The notes beneath the pieces were generated by a model. The model made no database searches and was not told the origin of the DNA. It saw only the letters and a list, made by a program, of their open reading frames with translations. Of a stretch of 38,213 nt of DNA, positions 8,848 to 18,575 are shown piece after piece. The stretch is from Frankia sp. AgB32 (GTDB lineage: Bacteria > Actinomycetota > Actinomycetes > Frankiales > Frankiaceae), in NCBI RefSeq assembly GCF_023243045.1, contig NZ_JALKFX010000087.1, forward strand, positions 1 to 38,213. Reading direction: 5' to 3'. The number at the start of each line of letters is the position of its first letter. Within the stretch, counting starts at the first letter, position 1. The position numbers were made by a program, and so were the translations under genes.

Positions 8848-8947
8848 CCGCCGGATTCCCGGTGGTCTTTCCCGCACGCCGAAACCTCCGTGAGTCGGGG
8901 CCACGGAGATCAGTATTGGAGCGGGCGACGGCCAGCGCCCCGTATTC

Positions 8948-9685
8948 TCACGGGTTCGCCGCGGCGGCCCGCAACGCTTCGACGTCCTGGATCTCGAGCG
9001 TGCGGTAGCCGGTGGCGAGCACCCCACGCCTACGCAGGTCCCGCAGGACCTTGTGCACCGTGGGCTCGGCGGCGCCGACCAGAGCGGCCAACTCCGGCTG
9101 GGTGAGGGACACGCCGACCGAGCGCCCGCCGTCAGCGGCCGTGCCGCCGTAGGCCCGCTCCAGCTCGAGAATCACCCGCGCCACCCGGACGGCGACGGAA
9201 CAGCCGCCGAACTCGACCCGCCGCCGGGTCGCCGAGCGCAGCTTCGCGCCGATCGTGCTGCTCACCACCTGATGCGCGTCCGGATGGCGGCGCAGGAACG
9301 CGACGAACGCGTCCGCGCGAACAACCTTCGCGAGCACCGCGCCGGCGGCGGTCACGGTCGCCGAACGGGGCTCGGAATCCAACCCGGCGAGTTCGCCGAT
9401 GAGATCCCCGCCGTGCCGGATCGCGAGCAGCGCGAAGCCGCCGTTCTCCGTCGCCGCCGTCACCTTCGCCCAACCGTTCAGCAGCACGACGACGAAATCA
9501 GTCTCGTCGCCCTCCCGCAGGACGGTTTCCTCGCTCGCATACTCCCGATAGCTGCCGAGCTGGAGGATTTCGGCCCGAGCATCTGCCGGAATCCGCCCGA
9601 GAACGCTTGCTGCCGGCCATTCCATCCGCCGTGGCGACGGCCCGCCCACCGGTCCGCCCATCGTCGGCCTGAGCTCCTGCAACAT
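8948..9685 (-). CDS. Crp/Fnr family transcriptional regulator
   Basis: 245 residues. An N-terminal cyclic-nucleotide-binding beta-roll (about 27-140) contains the phosphate-binding-cassette pattern GELAGLDSEPRSATV, with Glu98, Arg107 and Ser108 where cAMP receptor proteins contact cyclic nucleotide. Ligand binding therefore looks possible. A dimerisation helix (about 140-178) and a winged helix-turn-helix follow (about 188-232; SLTQPELAALVGAAEPTVHKVLRDLRRRGVL). There is no Fnr-type cysteine cluster. The ATG at 9685 has a good ribosome site (AAGGGGG, 4 nt upstream). It is the first gene of the minus-strand cluster with the cyclase-like, HipA-like and DUF3037 genes and probably controls that cluster or itself. 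The 250 bp upstream (9686-9934) hold no further gene. Confidence 0.85.
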   Translation of the reverse strand: MLQELRPTMGGPVGGPSPRRMEWPAASVLGRIPADARAEILQLGSYREYASEETVLREGDETDFVVVLLNGWAKVTAATENGGFALLAIRHGGDLIGELAGLDSEPRSATVTAAGAVLAKVVRADAFVAFLRRHPDAHQVVSSTIGAKLRSATRRRVEFGGCSVAVRVARVILELERAYGGTAADGGRSVGVSLTQPELAALVGAAEPTVHKVLRDLRRRGVLATGYRTLEIQDVEALRAAAANP

Positions 9686-9934
9686 GACGCCCCCTTCGCC
9701 GCCCGCGTCCGGCCGGCCGGCGGCGGCGCGGGCTACCGCAGCCGACCGTCCCGCCCACGCGGGCGGGTGGGACGGTTGTTCCGAAACGGCGCCGCCCCTT
9801 GTCGGGACCCCGTGATCCGACCACGATCCAGCATACGGGGGCCTTGTTGTGACGACGCCATTCCTGTCAAAAAGCGAGCGATCTGCCTGAATTGTGCGCC
9901 TGGTTCCCGCTCGGGTCGTGGGCGGGCAGCCGGG

Positions 9935-10903
9935 TCAGACGCGGTGCGGCATGAGGGCGTTGTCGGGAATGACGCCCAGGCGGCCCGCCTGGTAGTCCGC
10001 GACCGCCTGCGCCAGCTCCGCGCGGGTGTTCATGACGAACGGCCCGTACGCCTCGACATGTTCGCGGATCGGGCGACCACCCAGCACGAGGACCTCCAGC
10101 TGCGGCGTCACCGAGTCCTGGCGCTCGTCCGCCACGAGGGTGATGAGGTCGCCCGCGCCGAGCACGGCGAGCTGCCCACCCTCGATCGCGGTGCCCGCCG
10201 GGCCGACGGTCCCGCGCCCGCCGAGCACGTAGACCAGCGCGTTGAAGTCGGGATTCCACGGCGCGTGCACGGTCGCGCCCGGGCTCACGGTGGCGTGGAC
10301 GACCGAGATCGGTGTGTGCGTCGCGCCGGGGCCCTGGTGACCGGCGACGTCTCCGGCGATGACGCGCAGCAGAGCGCCGCCGTCCGGGGAGGCCGCGAGC
10401 ACCACCTGGCCCGCCTCGAGGTTCTGGTAACGCGGCGGGGTGAACTTGTCCTTCGCCGGCAGGTTGACCCACAGCTGGATGCCGTGGAAAAGCCCGCCGC
10501 GCACGACCAGCTCCTCCGGTGGCGTCTCGATGTGCAGGATGCCGGCACCGGCCGTCATCCACTGCGTGGCGCCGTCGGTGATGAGGCCACCGCCGCCGTG
10601 CGAGTCCTGGTGCTGGAAGATGCCGTCGATCATGTAGGTGACGGTCTCGAAGCCCCGGTGGGGATGCCACGGGGTGCCCTTTGGCTCGCCGGGACCGTAG
10701 TCGACCGCACCCATCTGGTCCATGTGGATGAACGGGTCGAGGTCGGCGAGGCGCACGCCCGCGAACGCCCGGCGTACCGGGAAGCCCTCCCCCTCGAATC
10801 CGCTGGGCGCGGTGGTGATCTTCCGGACCGGCCGGTCGACGGCGCCGAGGGTCGACTCGGCCAGGCGCGGGAGCTGGACGGTATCGGCGGTGACGGCGGG
10901 CAT
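9935..10903 (-). CDS. Pirin family protein (bicupin, quercetinase-like)
   Basis: 322 residues from the ATG at 10903, chosen because AGGAGG lies 5 nt upstream. The N-terminal cupin carries the pirin metal site: His80 and His82 in WHPHRGFETVTY, and His124 with Glu126 in GILHIETP. The second cupin spans about 185-300. Pirins bind Fe(II); some bacterial members oxidise quercetin, and others modulate pyruvate or acyl-CoA dehydrogenase. The length is slightly above the usual 230-300. A perfect palindrome just upstream (10962-10981) suggests single-gene control by a MarR- or similar-type repressor that is not encoded nearby. Confidence 0.9.
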   Translation of the reverse strand: MPAVTADTVQLPRLAESTLGAVDRPVRKITTAPSGFEGEGFPVRRAFAGVRLADLDPFIHMDQMGAVDYGPGEPKGTPWHPHRGFETVTYMIDGIFQHQDSHGGGGLITDGATQWMTAGAGILHIETPPEELVVRGGLFHGIQLWVNLPAKDKFTPPRYQNLEAGQVVLAASPDGGALLRVIAGDVAGHQGPGATHTPISVVHATVSPGATVHAPWNPDFNALVYVLGGRGTVGPAGTAIEGGQLAVLGAGDLITLVADERQDSVTPQLEVLVLGGRPIREHVEAYGPFVMNTRAELAQAVADYQAGRLGVIPDNALMPHRV

Positions 10904-10961
10904 GTCGTCCTCCTGGCTACGCATTTCGGCCACCCGGCGGGTCTCGCCGCCGGCTCAGCTA

Positions 10962-10981
10962 GTAGTTGCAACCACAACTAC
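10962..10981. promoter_or_regulatory. Palindromic operator candidate upstream of pirin gene
   Basis: GTAGTTG and CAACTAC form perfect 7-bp arms around CAACCA, 59 bp upstream of the pirin ATG. The size and symmetry fit a dimeric MarR/HxlR-type repressor, the class that often controls pirin genes. No such regulator is encoded within the window next to it. Confidence 0.55.
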
Positions 10982-11087
10982 CTGTCGGCCTCAACCGCCG
11001 GCCTGCCCGGATTCTTCCCGCGGGCAGGTCCCACCACCACCGTTGCGTGAGAGCGCCGGGTGATGCGGCGCGGCGGCGGCGAGGTGA

Positions 11088-11370
11088 TCATCTTGGCAGG
11101 CCGAGGACGCGCTGGGCGACGATGGTGCGCTGGATCTGCTGGGTCGAGCCCTCGGAGCCGGGCAGGGAGCCGTCCAGCCGGGAGGACAGCGTCCGGGCGA
11201 CGTGCAGCGCAGTGCCTCCAGCGTCACCCAGGCGCGGGCCACCTGCCGGCGGCCGGTGTCGTCGGTGACGACCCGCCCGCCTCGGATGTCCTCCTCCAGC
11301 AGGGCGGGCATGCGCAGGGCGTGCTCGTCGCCGAGCACCCGGTGTATGACCCGAGGGACAGCGTAGATCA
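11088..11370 (-). pseudogene. Acyl-CoA dehydrogenase C-terminal remnant
   Basis: The minus strand ends with the signature C-terminus of acyl-CoA dehydrogenases (GSEGSTQQIQRTIVAQRVLG, stop TGA at 11088-11090). The upstream part (ALLEEDIRGGRVVTDDTGRRQVARAWVTLEALR) is in a different frame. Joining them needs a single-base correction near 11205, after the codons for EALR. No catalytic domain remains upstream before the tRNA-His gene, so both a 5' truncation and a frameshift are present. Probably a decayed gene; the left boundary of homology near 11370 is approximate. Confidence 0.65.
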
Positions 11371-11455
11371 GCCGTGCTACCCGATGACCATGACCGGTGC
11401 TACCCACACCGTGCTACCCGACCCGAAGGGCCTGGTAGCGGCGGTGGAAGCGTGG

Positions 11456-11529
11456 GGTGGATGACGGGACTTGAACCCGCGGCCACCGGGACCACAACCC
11501 GGTGCTCTACCAACTGAGCTACATCCACC
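11456..11529 (-). tRNA. tRNA-His (anticodon GTG)
   Basis: The minus strand folds as a complete tRNA: acceptor GTGGATG pairs with CATCCAC, the D arm contains AGCTCAGTTGGTAGAGC, the anticodon arm reads CCGGG-TTGTGGT-CCCGG, and the T arm has GGTTCAAGTCC. The extra G at -1 (C at 11529 on plus) faces C73 (G at 11456), the identity pair specific to tRNA-His. It sits between the acyl-CoA dehydrogenase relic and oligoribonuclease, an order seen in other actinomycetes. Confidence 0.95.
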
Positions 11530-11686
11530 ACGTGCGATGTCGGTGCCGGACGCGCCGGGCGGGGCGGCCGGTGGCGTAACCATCAGCGCGGATCCCGATT
11601 GTGGCACCTGGAGCGTCGTACCGAGCGAAGCCATCGTACCGGTCCCCAGTGCCGTTCGGGCAAGGGGGTTGGTGGTGATGTGGATG

Positions 11687-12406
11687 TCAGGGCGCGTGGG
11701 TGCCGCGACTCGGCTCGGCGGCACTCGCGGCGGGCAACGACGACGCCGTGGAGGTGGGCGCGGGGGCCACGGCGGGATCGGCGGCGGCCAGGGCGGCGTG
11801 GGCCGCGTCGGTCTGGGCCCGGACCTCGGTCGCGATGGCGCGGGCCTCCTCGGTGCCGGGGCCGGGAGCGGAGACGAACAGCGCGGTCCGGTAGTACCGC
11901 AGCTCCTCGATGCTCTCCTGGATGTCGGCGAGGGCGCGGTGGCCGCCGCGCTTGGCCGGCGCGGCGTAGTACGTCCGCACGTACCAGCGGCGGGCGAGTT
12001 CCTTGATCGACGAGACGTCGATCATCCGGTAGTGCAGGTGGGCGTCCAGCGACGGCATGTACCGGGCGAGGAACGTGCGGTCGGTGGCGATCGAGTTGCC
12101 GCACAGCGGCGCCTTGCGCACCTCCGGGACCCTGGCGCGGACGTAGTCGAGCACGATCCGCTCCGCGTCGGCGAGCGAGACGGTGGATCTGCGGACCGCT
12201 TCGGTCAGGCCGGACGTCTGGTGCATCTCGCGTACCACGGGCACCATCGCGTCCAGGGCCTCGTCCGGCGCCGAGATCACCAGGTCGACACCTTCGTCGA
12301 GCACGTTGAGCTCACTGTCGGTAACCAGACAGGCGACTTCCAGCAGCAGGTCCGAACTGGCGTCCAGGCCCGTCATCTCGCAGTCGATCCACACCAGACG
12401 ATCCAT
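11687..12406 (-). CDS. orn: Oligoribonuclease (3'-5' exoribonuclease, DEDDh)
   Basis: 239 residues from the ATG at 12406 ([15 protein letters not shown]). Orn degrades 2-5 nt RNA and pGpG to mononucleotides and is usually essential. All DEDDh catalytic positions are visible: Asp8 and Glu10 (DCE), Asp109 (SIATDRTFL), His156 and Asp161 (GGHRALADI). The exonuclease domain ends near residue 180. A Pro/Ala/Ser-rich tail of about 55 residues follows, longer than in E. coli Orn (181 residues) but usual in high-GC actinobacteria. It is transcribed away from the Ig-like membrane protein gene only 80 bp upstream, on the same strand. Confidence 0.95.
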   Translation of the reverse strand: MDRLVWIDCEMTGLDASSDLLLEVACLVTDSELNVLDEGVDLVISAPDEALDAMVPVVREMHQTSGLTEAVRRSTVSLADAERIVLDYVRARVPEVRKAPLCGNSIATDRTFLARYMPSLDAHLHYRMIDVSSIKELARRWYVRTYYAAPAKRGGHRALADIQESIEELRYYRTALFVSAPGPGTEEARAIATEVRAQTDAAHAALAAADPAVAPAPTSTASSLPAASAAEPSRGTHAP

Positions 12407-12485
12407 CCCGCTCACACTAAGGTCTGCTGCCCGTGTCGTCACGCGCACCCCCACCGGCGGCGTCGGAGGGTTGAGGCGTGGGCGA

Positions 12486-12983
12486 CTACCATGCACCGAA
12501 GGCGTCATGAGGATTACTCACCGTGAAGGACACCGAGATGGCGGCATTGGCGATCTCGGTCGGGATGGCGGTGAGGGTGTACTGCCCGTTGGGGACGGCC
12601 GTGGTCTGCCAGCCACCGACCTGGGGCGAGAAAATGTAGGGCGCACGGCCGACGACGGTCAGAAACGGCGAGATGGGGCCGTTCAGGACGTACTCGATCG
12701 AGCCGGAGTAGCGTTCGGACTCGATCTGGATCTGCCGGAATCCCTCGATCGTCTCGTCCTTGCGGATGCCGGTGAACGCGAGGCCGGCGTCGGTCGGCGC
12801 CGGGCTGGCCAGCGCGCCGAGCGGATCGATGGTCGCGGTGGGGGCCGGCGCGCCCACGGACACCGGATCGGCACCACCGCCGGGCGAGTTACTCCGGTCG
12901 TATCCATAGACCAGGATCGGCATCAGCACGAGCGCCGCGAGGAAAAGCGCCAGGCCGATCCAGCCTCGCCGCAGGGAGTCCAT
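12486..12983 (-). CDS. Membrane-anchored protein with extracytoplasmic Ig-like domain
   Basis: 165 residues from the ATG at 12983, which has a GGAGGGG ribosome site a few bases upstream. A single N-terminal hydrophobic helix (residues 8-27) anchors a Pro/Ala-rich linker (about 35-68). A beta-rich domain follows (70-160) with the pattern [26 protein letters not shown], which resembles bacterial Ig-like adhesion domains (W-x-T-T-x-V-P-x-G-x-Y-T-L-T-A). No enzyme motif is visible. It probably faces the cell wall. It may be co-transcribed with orn, 79 bp downstream. Function unknown. Confidence 0.65.
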   Translation of the reverse strand: MDSLRRGWIGLALFLAALVLMPILVYGYDRSNSPGGGADPVSVGAPAPTATIDPLGALASPAPTDAGLAFTGIRKDETIEGFRQIQIESERYSGSIEYVLNGPISPFLTVVGRAPYIFSPQVGGWQTTAVPNGQYTLTAIPTEIANAAISVSFTVSNPHDAFGAW

Positions 12984-13446
12984 CGGGCCCCTCCGCCGAC
13001 TCGGCACTGGGACTCGATCACTCTAGCCGGCAATCATGTGACGGGAGTAATCGGGCTCCCCCGCACAGGGGCACCCCGGACGAACGCCGCGGAGCCACGA
13101 CGCGCCTGTCCGACAGCCGCGCAGACGCTGCCGTGGCGGGCCGGCCGGGCCGCCGGCGGACCGCTCAGCGCGTGCGGCGGCGGCGCCGGCCCGGTGGCCG
13201 GCTCGGTAGGTGCGCGGGGCCGCGGTTGTCGCGCGGGCGTTGACGCACCCCCCGGCGGCCGAGCGCGAGAATGCGCTCCTGTACAACGCGCTCCTGCCGA
13301 AGACAGCGGCGACGATCCACGCCCCGACCGTAACCGTGATCCGGCTCTCCTGCGGCCTCGTCACATGCTGTTTACCTCGTCCACGGCGTGTCGCTCACGA
13401 GACGTGTACGACCTGTTTTCCGACCAACCGCCCGCAGCCGCCGAAG
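12984..13446. other. Gene-poor interval between lon 3' end and the Ig-like gene
   Basis: Open frames exist on both strands, but none shows convincing codon bias, a ribosome site or a recognisable protein. The interval presumably carries the promoter of the Ig-like gene on its left side. Confidence 0.5.
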
Positions 13447-13487
13447 CGCCGGTTCGGGTGACCCGGGATGGGCCGCCCGAACCGGCG
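13447..13487 (-). terminator. Hairpin terminator downstream of lon
   Basis: Perfect 12-bp arms CGCCGGTTCGGG (13447-13458) and CCCGAACCGGCG (13476-13487) surround a 17-nt loop that itself contains a CCCGGG. The hairpin begins 13 bp after the lon stop. There is no U-tract, as is usual for actinobacterial hairpin terminators. Confidence 0.7.
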
Positions 13488-13500
13488 GGCAGGTCGGGGC

Positions 13501-16029
<2,529 letters not shown>

Positions 16030-16052
16030 GTGGTCCACCCTCACATCGGGAA

Positions 16053-16073
16053 GTTGAGTCAACCACACTGAAG
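16053..16073. promoter_or_regulatory. HAIR-like HspR operator upstream of lon
   Basis: GTTGAGT-N7-ACTGAAG matches the HspR-associated inverted repeat (CTTGAGT-N7-ACTCAAG) with one mismatch per half and exact 7-bp spacing. It lies 24 bp upstream of the lon start codon. HspR is known to repress lon, clpB and the dnaK operon in Streptomyces through this element. Confidence 0.7.
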
Positions 16074-16341
16074 TCATGTCACCCCGGTCTTGTTCCCGAG
16101 GTTTATCGCCCTCGGCGAACATGCGGGGATGGCCGTCACGGCGCGACCCGACGCCGCATCAGTCCTCGCGGCCCTTGGACCGGGTCCGGCCGATCATGGT
16201 GGCGACATCCGGCCCCCGACCCCTCCCGAGCGACCAGCCGGCAGCACACCCGGTCTCACTAAGAGACAAACCGAACATCCGAGCCCAGCGACCAGCTAGC
16301 AGCGCACTCGTTTCCCACCACCATGATCGACCGGACACGGC
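16074..16341. other. Intergenic, no gene seen
   Basis: The 268 bp between the lon operator and the methyltransferase stop contain no convincing reading frame, repeat or terminator. Base composition is less biased than in the flanking genes. Confidence 0.5.
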
Positions 16342-17187
16342 CTAGTCCTTGCGGCCGACCCCGCCGTAGATCGCGACCTCGGCGTCGGTCAGGCCGTCCT
16401 CGGCCTCGGCGTCGGGCCGCCAGCGATGGACGACCTGGACGCCGGGCTCGACGAGTTCGAGGCCGGCGAAGAACCGCTCCACCTCGGCTCGGCAGCGGGC
16501 CCGCGAGGCGATGTCGCCGGCGGCGTAGGCCCACCACGCCTGCCGACCCCCGACCGGGTCGAAGTCGGCCGTCCCGTGGGTGAGGGTCAGGTAACTGCCG
16601 GCGGGCAGGGCGCCGACGAGGCGCCGGACGAGGCCATAGGCGTCCTGCTCGTCGGGGATGAAGTGCATGATCGCGATGAGCGACACCGCGACGGGGCGCG
16701 ACAGGTTGAGCGTGTCGTGCAGTTCGGCGGCAGTGAGGATCGTGTCGAGGTCGCGCACGTCGGCGTTGAGGTAGGCGGTGCGCCCGGCCGCGCCGCTGGC
16801 CAGCAGGGCACGCGCGTGGGTCAGCACGATCGGGTCGTTGTCGGCGTAGACCACCCGCGCGTCCGGGGCGACCCGCTGCGCGATCTCGTGCAGGTTCGGG
16901 CTGGTGGGGATGCCGGTGCCGAGGTCGATGAACTGATGGATCCCCGCCTCGGAGGCCAGGTAGCGCACCGCCCGGGCCATGAAGGCCCGGTTCGCCCGGG
17001 CCGTGATCCGGACGTTCGGGAATGCCTCGAGCACCCTCTCGGCGGCGTCCCGGTCGGCCGGGAAGTTGTCCTTGCCGCCCAGGAAGTAGTCGTGGATGCG
17101 GGCCGAGTGGGGCTGGTCGGCGCGCAGGTCCACCGGATCGAGATCCCGGCCCCGCCGCGTCCAGCTCGTGTCGCTCTTCTCCGCCAC
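16342..17187 (-). CDS. SAM-dependent methyltransferase, DUF574/Methyltransf_19 family
   Basis: 281 residues from the GTG at 17187, chosen because AAGGAG lies 4 nt upstream. The family signature is clear: SARIHDYFLGGKDNF (about 28-42), motif I FIDLGTGIPT (86-95) for the SAM-binding loop, and YADNDP (114-119) for the acidic residue contacting the ribose. The C-terminal half contains VSLIAIMHFIPD and PAGSYLTLTHGTAD, typical of the fold. This family is greatly expanded in Streptomyces, Frankia and relatives; substrates are mostly unknown. Transcribed alone, with more than 150 bp on each side. A relatively AT-rich stretch upstream (about 17290-17330) may hold its promoter. Confidence 0.9.
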   Translation of the reverse strand: MAEKSDTSWTRRGRDLDPVDLRADQPHSARIHDYFLGGKDNFPADRDAAERVLEAFPNVRITARANRAFMARAVRYLASEAGIHQFIDLGTGIPTSPNLHEIAQRVAPDARVVYADNDPIVLTHARALLASGAAGRTAYLNADVRDLDTILTAAELHDTLNLSRPVAVSLIAIMHFIPDEQDAYGLVRRLVGALPAGSYLTLTHGTADFDPVGGRQAWWAYAAGDIASRARCRAEVERFFAGLELVEPGVQVVHRWRPDAEAEDGLTDAEVAIYGGVGRKD

Positions 17188-17389
17188 TGGACTCCTTTTC
17201 GACGACGCGCCGAACGGCACAGCCTGCGCCCAACCGTACCGACCCGGCTGCGGAACGCGGCAGGCCCACGCAGCTATCCGTCCCACCCGACCGCAAATAC
17301 GGTCAAATTAGACAAAAACGTGATACCGGTCCGGCTATTGCGTTACGGTTCAAGCCGGGCGCCCACCCGCCGGCCGCGGGCACCGGACA

Positions 17390-18106
17390 TCACTCGATGT
17401 CGAACAGCCCCTGCCGAACGGCGTACATCACGGCCTCCATCCGCGAGTGCAGCTGGAGCTTGTCCAGGATGTTCCGTACGTGGTTTTTCACGGTGTTCTC
17501 GCTGATGAAGAGCTTGCGGGCGATCTCCCGGTTGGCCCGGCCCTCGGCGACGAGCTTGAGCACCTCCAGCTCCCGGGCGGTCAGGTGCGGCGCGGGCGCG
17601 CGCGGGCGGTCCTCGGTGCCGCGCGCCATCGTGGCGAACTCCACCATCAGCTTGGAGGCCATCGACGGGCTGATCAGACTCTGCCCGTTGTGCACCGCCC
17701 GGACCGCGCCGGCGACCTCGTGCGGCGGGATGGTCTTCAACAGGTACCCGACCGCGCCGGCCTTGATCGCCTCGAACAGGTCGGACTCCTCGTCGGACAC
17801 CGTGAGCATGACGATCCGCGTTCGCGGCACCGCGCGCCGGATCGCCCCGGCGGCGGCGATGCCGTCCCGGCCGGGCATGCGCACGTCCATGAGGACGATG
17901 TCGGGCAGCGTGCCGGACGCGAGGGTCAGGGCCTCCTGACCGTCCCCGGCTCGACCGACGACACTGATGTCCTCCTCGATCTCCAGCACGGTCTGCAGGC
18001 CCTGCAGAAACAACTCATGATCATCTACCACGAGGACCCGGATCGGCGCGGAGCCCTCGATGGTGTCGGCTTCAGCGGCCGACGGCGGCACGACACTGGC
18101 CGTCAT
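17390..18106 (-). CDS. NarL/FixJ-type response regulator
   Basis: About 238 residues from the ATG at 18106 (a GTG precedes it at 18109). Receiver domain about 22-140 with acidic pocket Asp29/Asp30 (VVDDHE) and phospho-acceptor Asp75 (VLMDVRMPG), counting from 18109, then Thr in VMLTVSD and Lys in YLLKTIPP. LuxR-type helix-turn-helix at about 172-235 (LTARELEVLKLVAEGRANREIARKL is the recognisable core). No sensor kinase is encoded on either side, so this is an orphan regulator within this window. The 300+ bp upstream (18110-18454) contain no gene and could carry its promoter. Confidence 0.9.
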   Translation of the reverse strand: MTASVVPPSAAEADTIEGSAPIRVLVVDDHELFLQGLQTVLEIEEDISVVGRAGDGQEALTLASGTLPDIVLMDVRMPGRDGIAAAGAIRRAVPRTRIVMLTVSDEESDLFEAIKAGAVGYLLKTIPPHEVAGAVRAVHNGQSLISPSMASKLMVEFATMARGTEDRPRAPAPHLTARELEVLKLVAEGRANREIARKLFISENTVKNHVRNILDKLQLHSRMEAVMYAVRQGLFDIE

Positions 18107-18109
18107 CAC

Positions 18110-18575
18110 TCACCCGGGAATCAGGAGCGAATCGTCCGGGGGACGACGCGGACACGAACGAAAGATGGTTCGGACACTCTTCCACTCTACGTGATGAAGC
18201 ACATACCAGAGGTCGTGGCCAGGACCGAGAGGCGGCGGCGTCTCCCCCCATTAACGCATCCGACATGCCGGAAATAATACGCGCCAGATCGACCCCGGAG
18301 CCCGCGTATCACCGCCTTCGACCCCGGCAGGGCAGCCGTTTCGGCCGGTGAGCGCCGCGATGGCAAATCCGGAGTGCCCGCTCCCCACTCTCCGGTCAAG
18401 GATCACCGACAATCAGCCGCACGGTGCCCACATCCGCAATGAACGGCGGTTCCGCCAATGACTAGTAGTCATTGGGTCGACCCGGTTATCCAATGGCCAT
18501 CGAAATACCGGATGTACCGTTTGCACCACACTCGGCTGGTGGCAAGTTCGCCCGTCGACCGTCAATCTCATCTCT
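18110..18575. other. Divergent intergenic region with a large palindrome
   Basis: 466 bp separate the response regulator (minus) and the aldehyde-dehydrogenase-like gene (plus). I see no protein frame with actinobacterial codon bias. Composition is noticeably lower in GC from about 18410 to 18575. The one clear element is the 21-bp palindrome reported separately. Confidence 0.6.
18455..18475. promoter_or_regulatory. Perfect 21-bp palindrome, operator candidate
   Basis: Ten-bp arms CCAATGACTA and TAGTCATTGG meet on a single central G. It ends 100 bp upstream of the aldehyde-dehydrogenase-like gene. The low GC content, exact symmetry and length suit a TetR- or GntR-type dimer site. No cognate regulator gene is adjacent; the response regulator on the other side is the only local DNA-binding protein. 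Confidence 0.6.

Noticed and set aside
11377-11724. A 115-codon minus-strand open frame across tRNA-His
   Set aside because: The frame reads straight through the tRNA (its peptide contains the usual tRNA-derived phrase SVGRAPGCGPGGRGFKSRHP), so it is an artefact.
13023-13364. A 113-codon minus-strand open frame between lon and the Ig-like gene
   Set aside because: No ribosome site, mixed codon usage and no family resemblance.
17285-17335. A sigma-70-type promoter for the methyltransferase
   Set aside because: TTGACC is present on the minus strand, but no convincing -10 box appears at 16-18 bp, so I did not list it as a feature.
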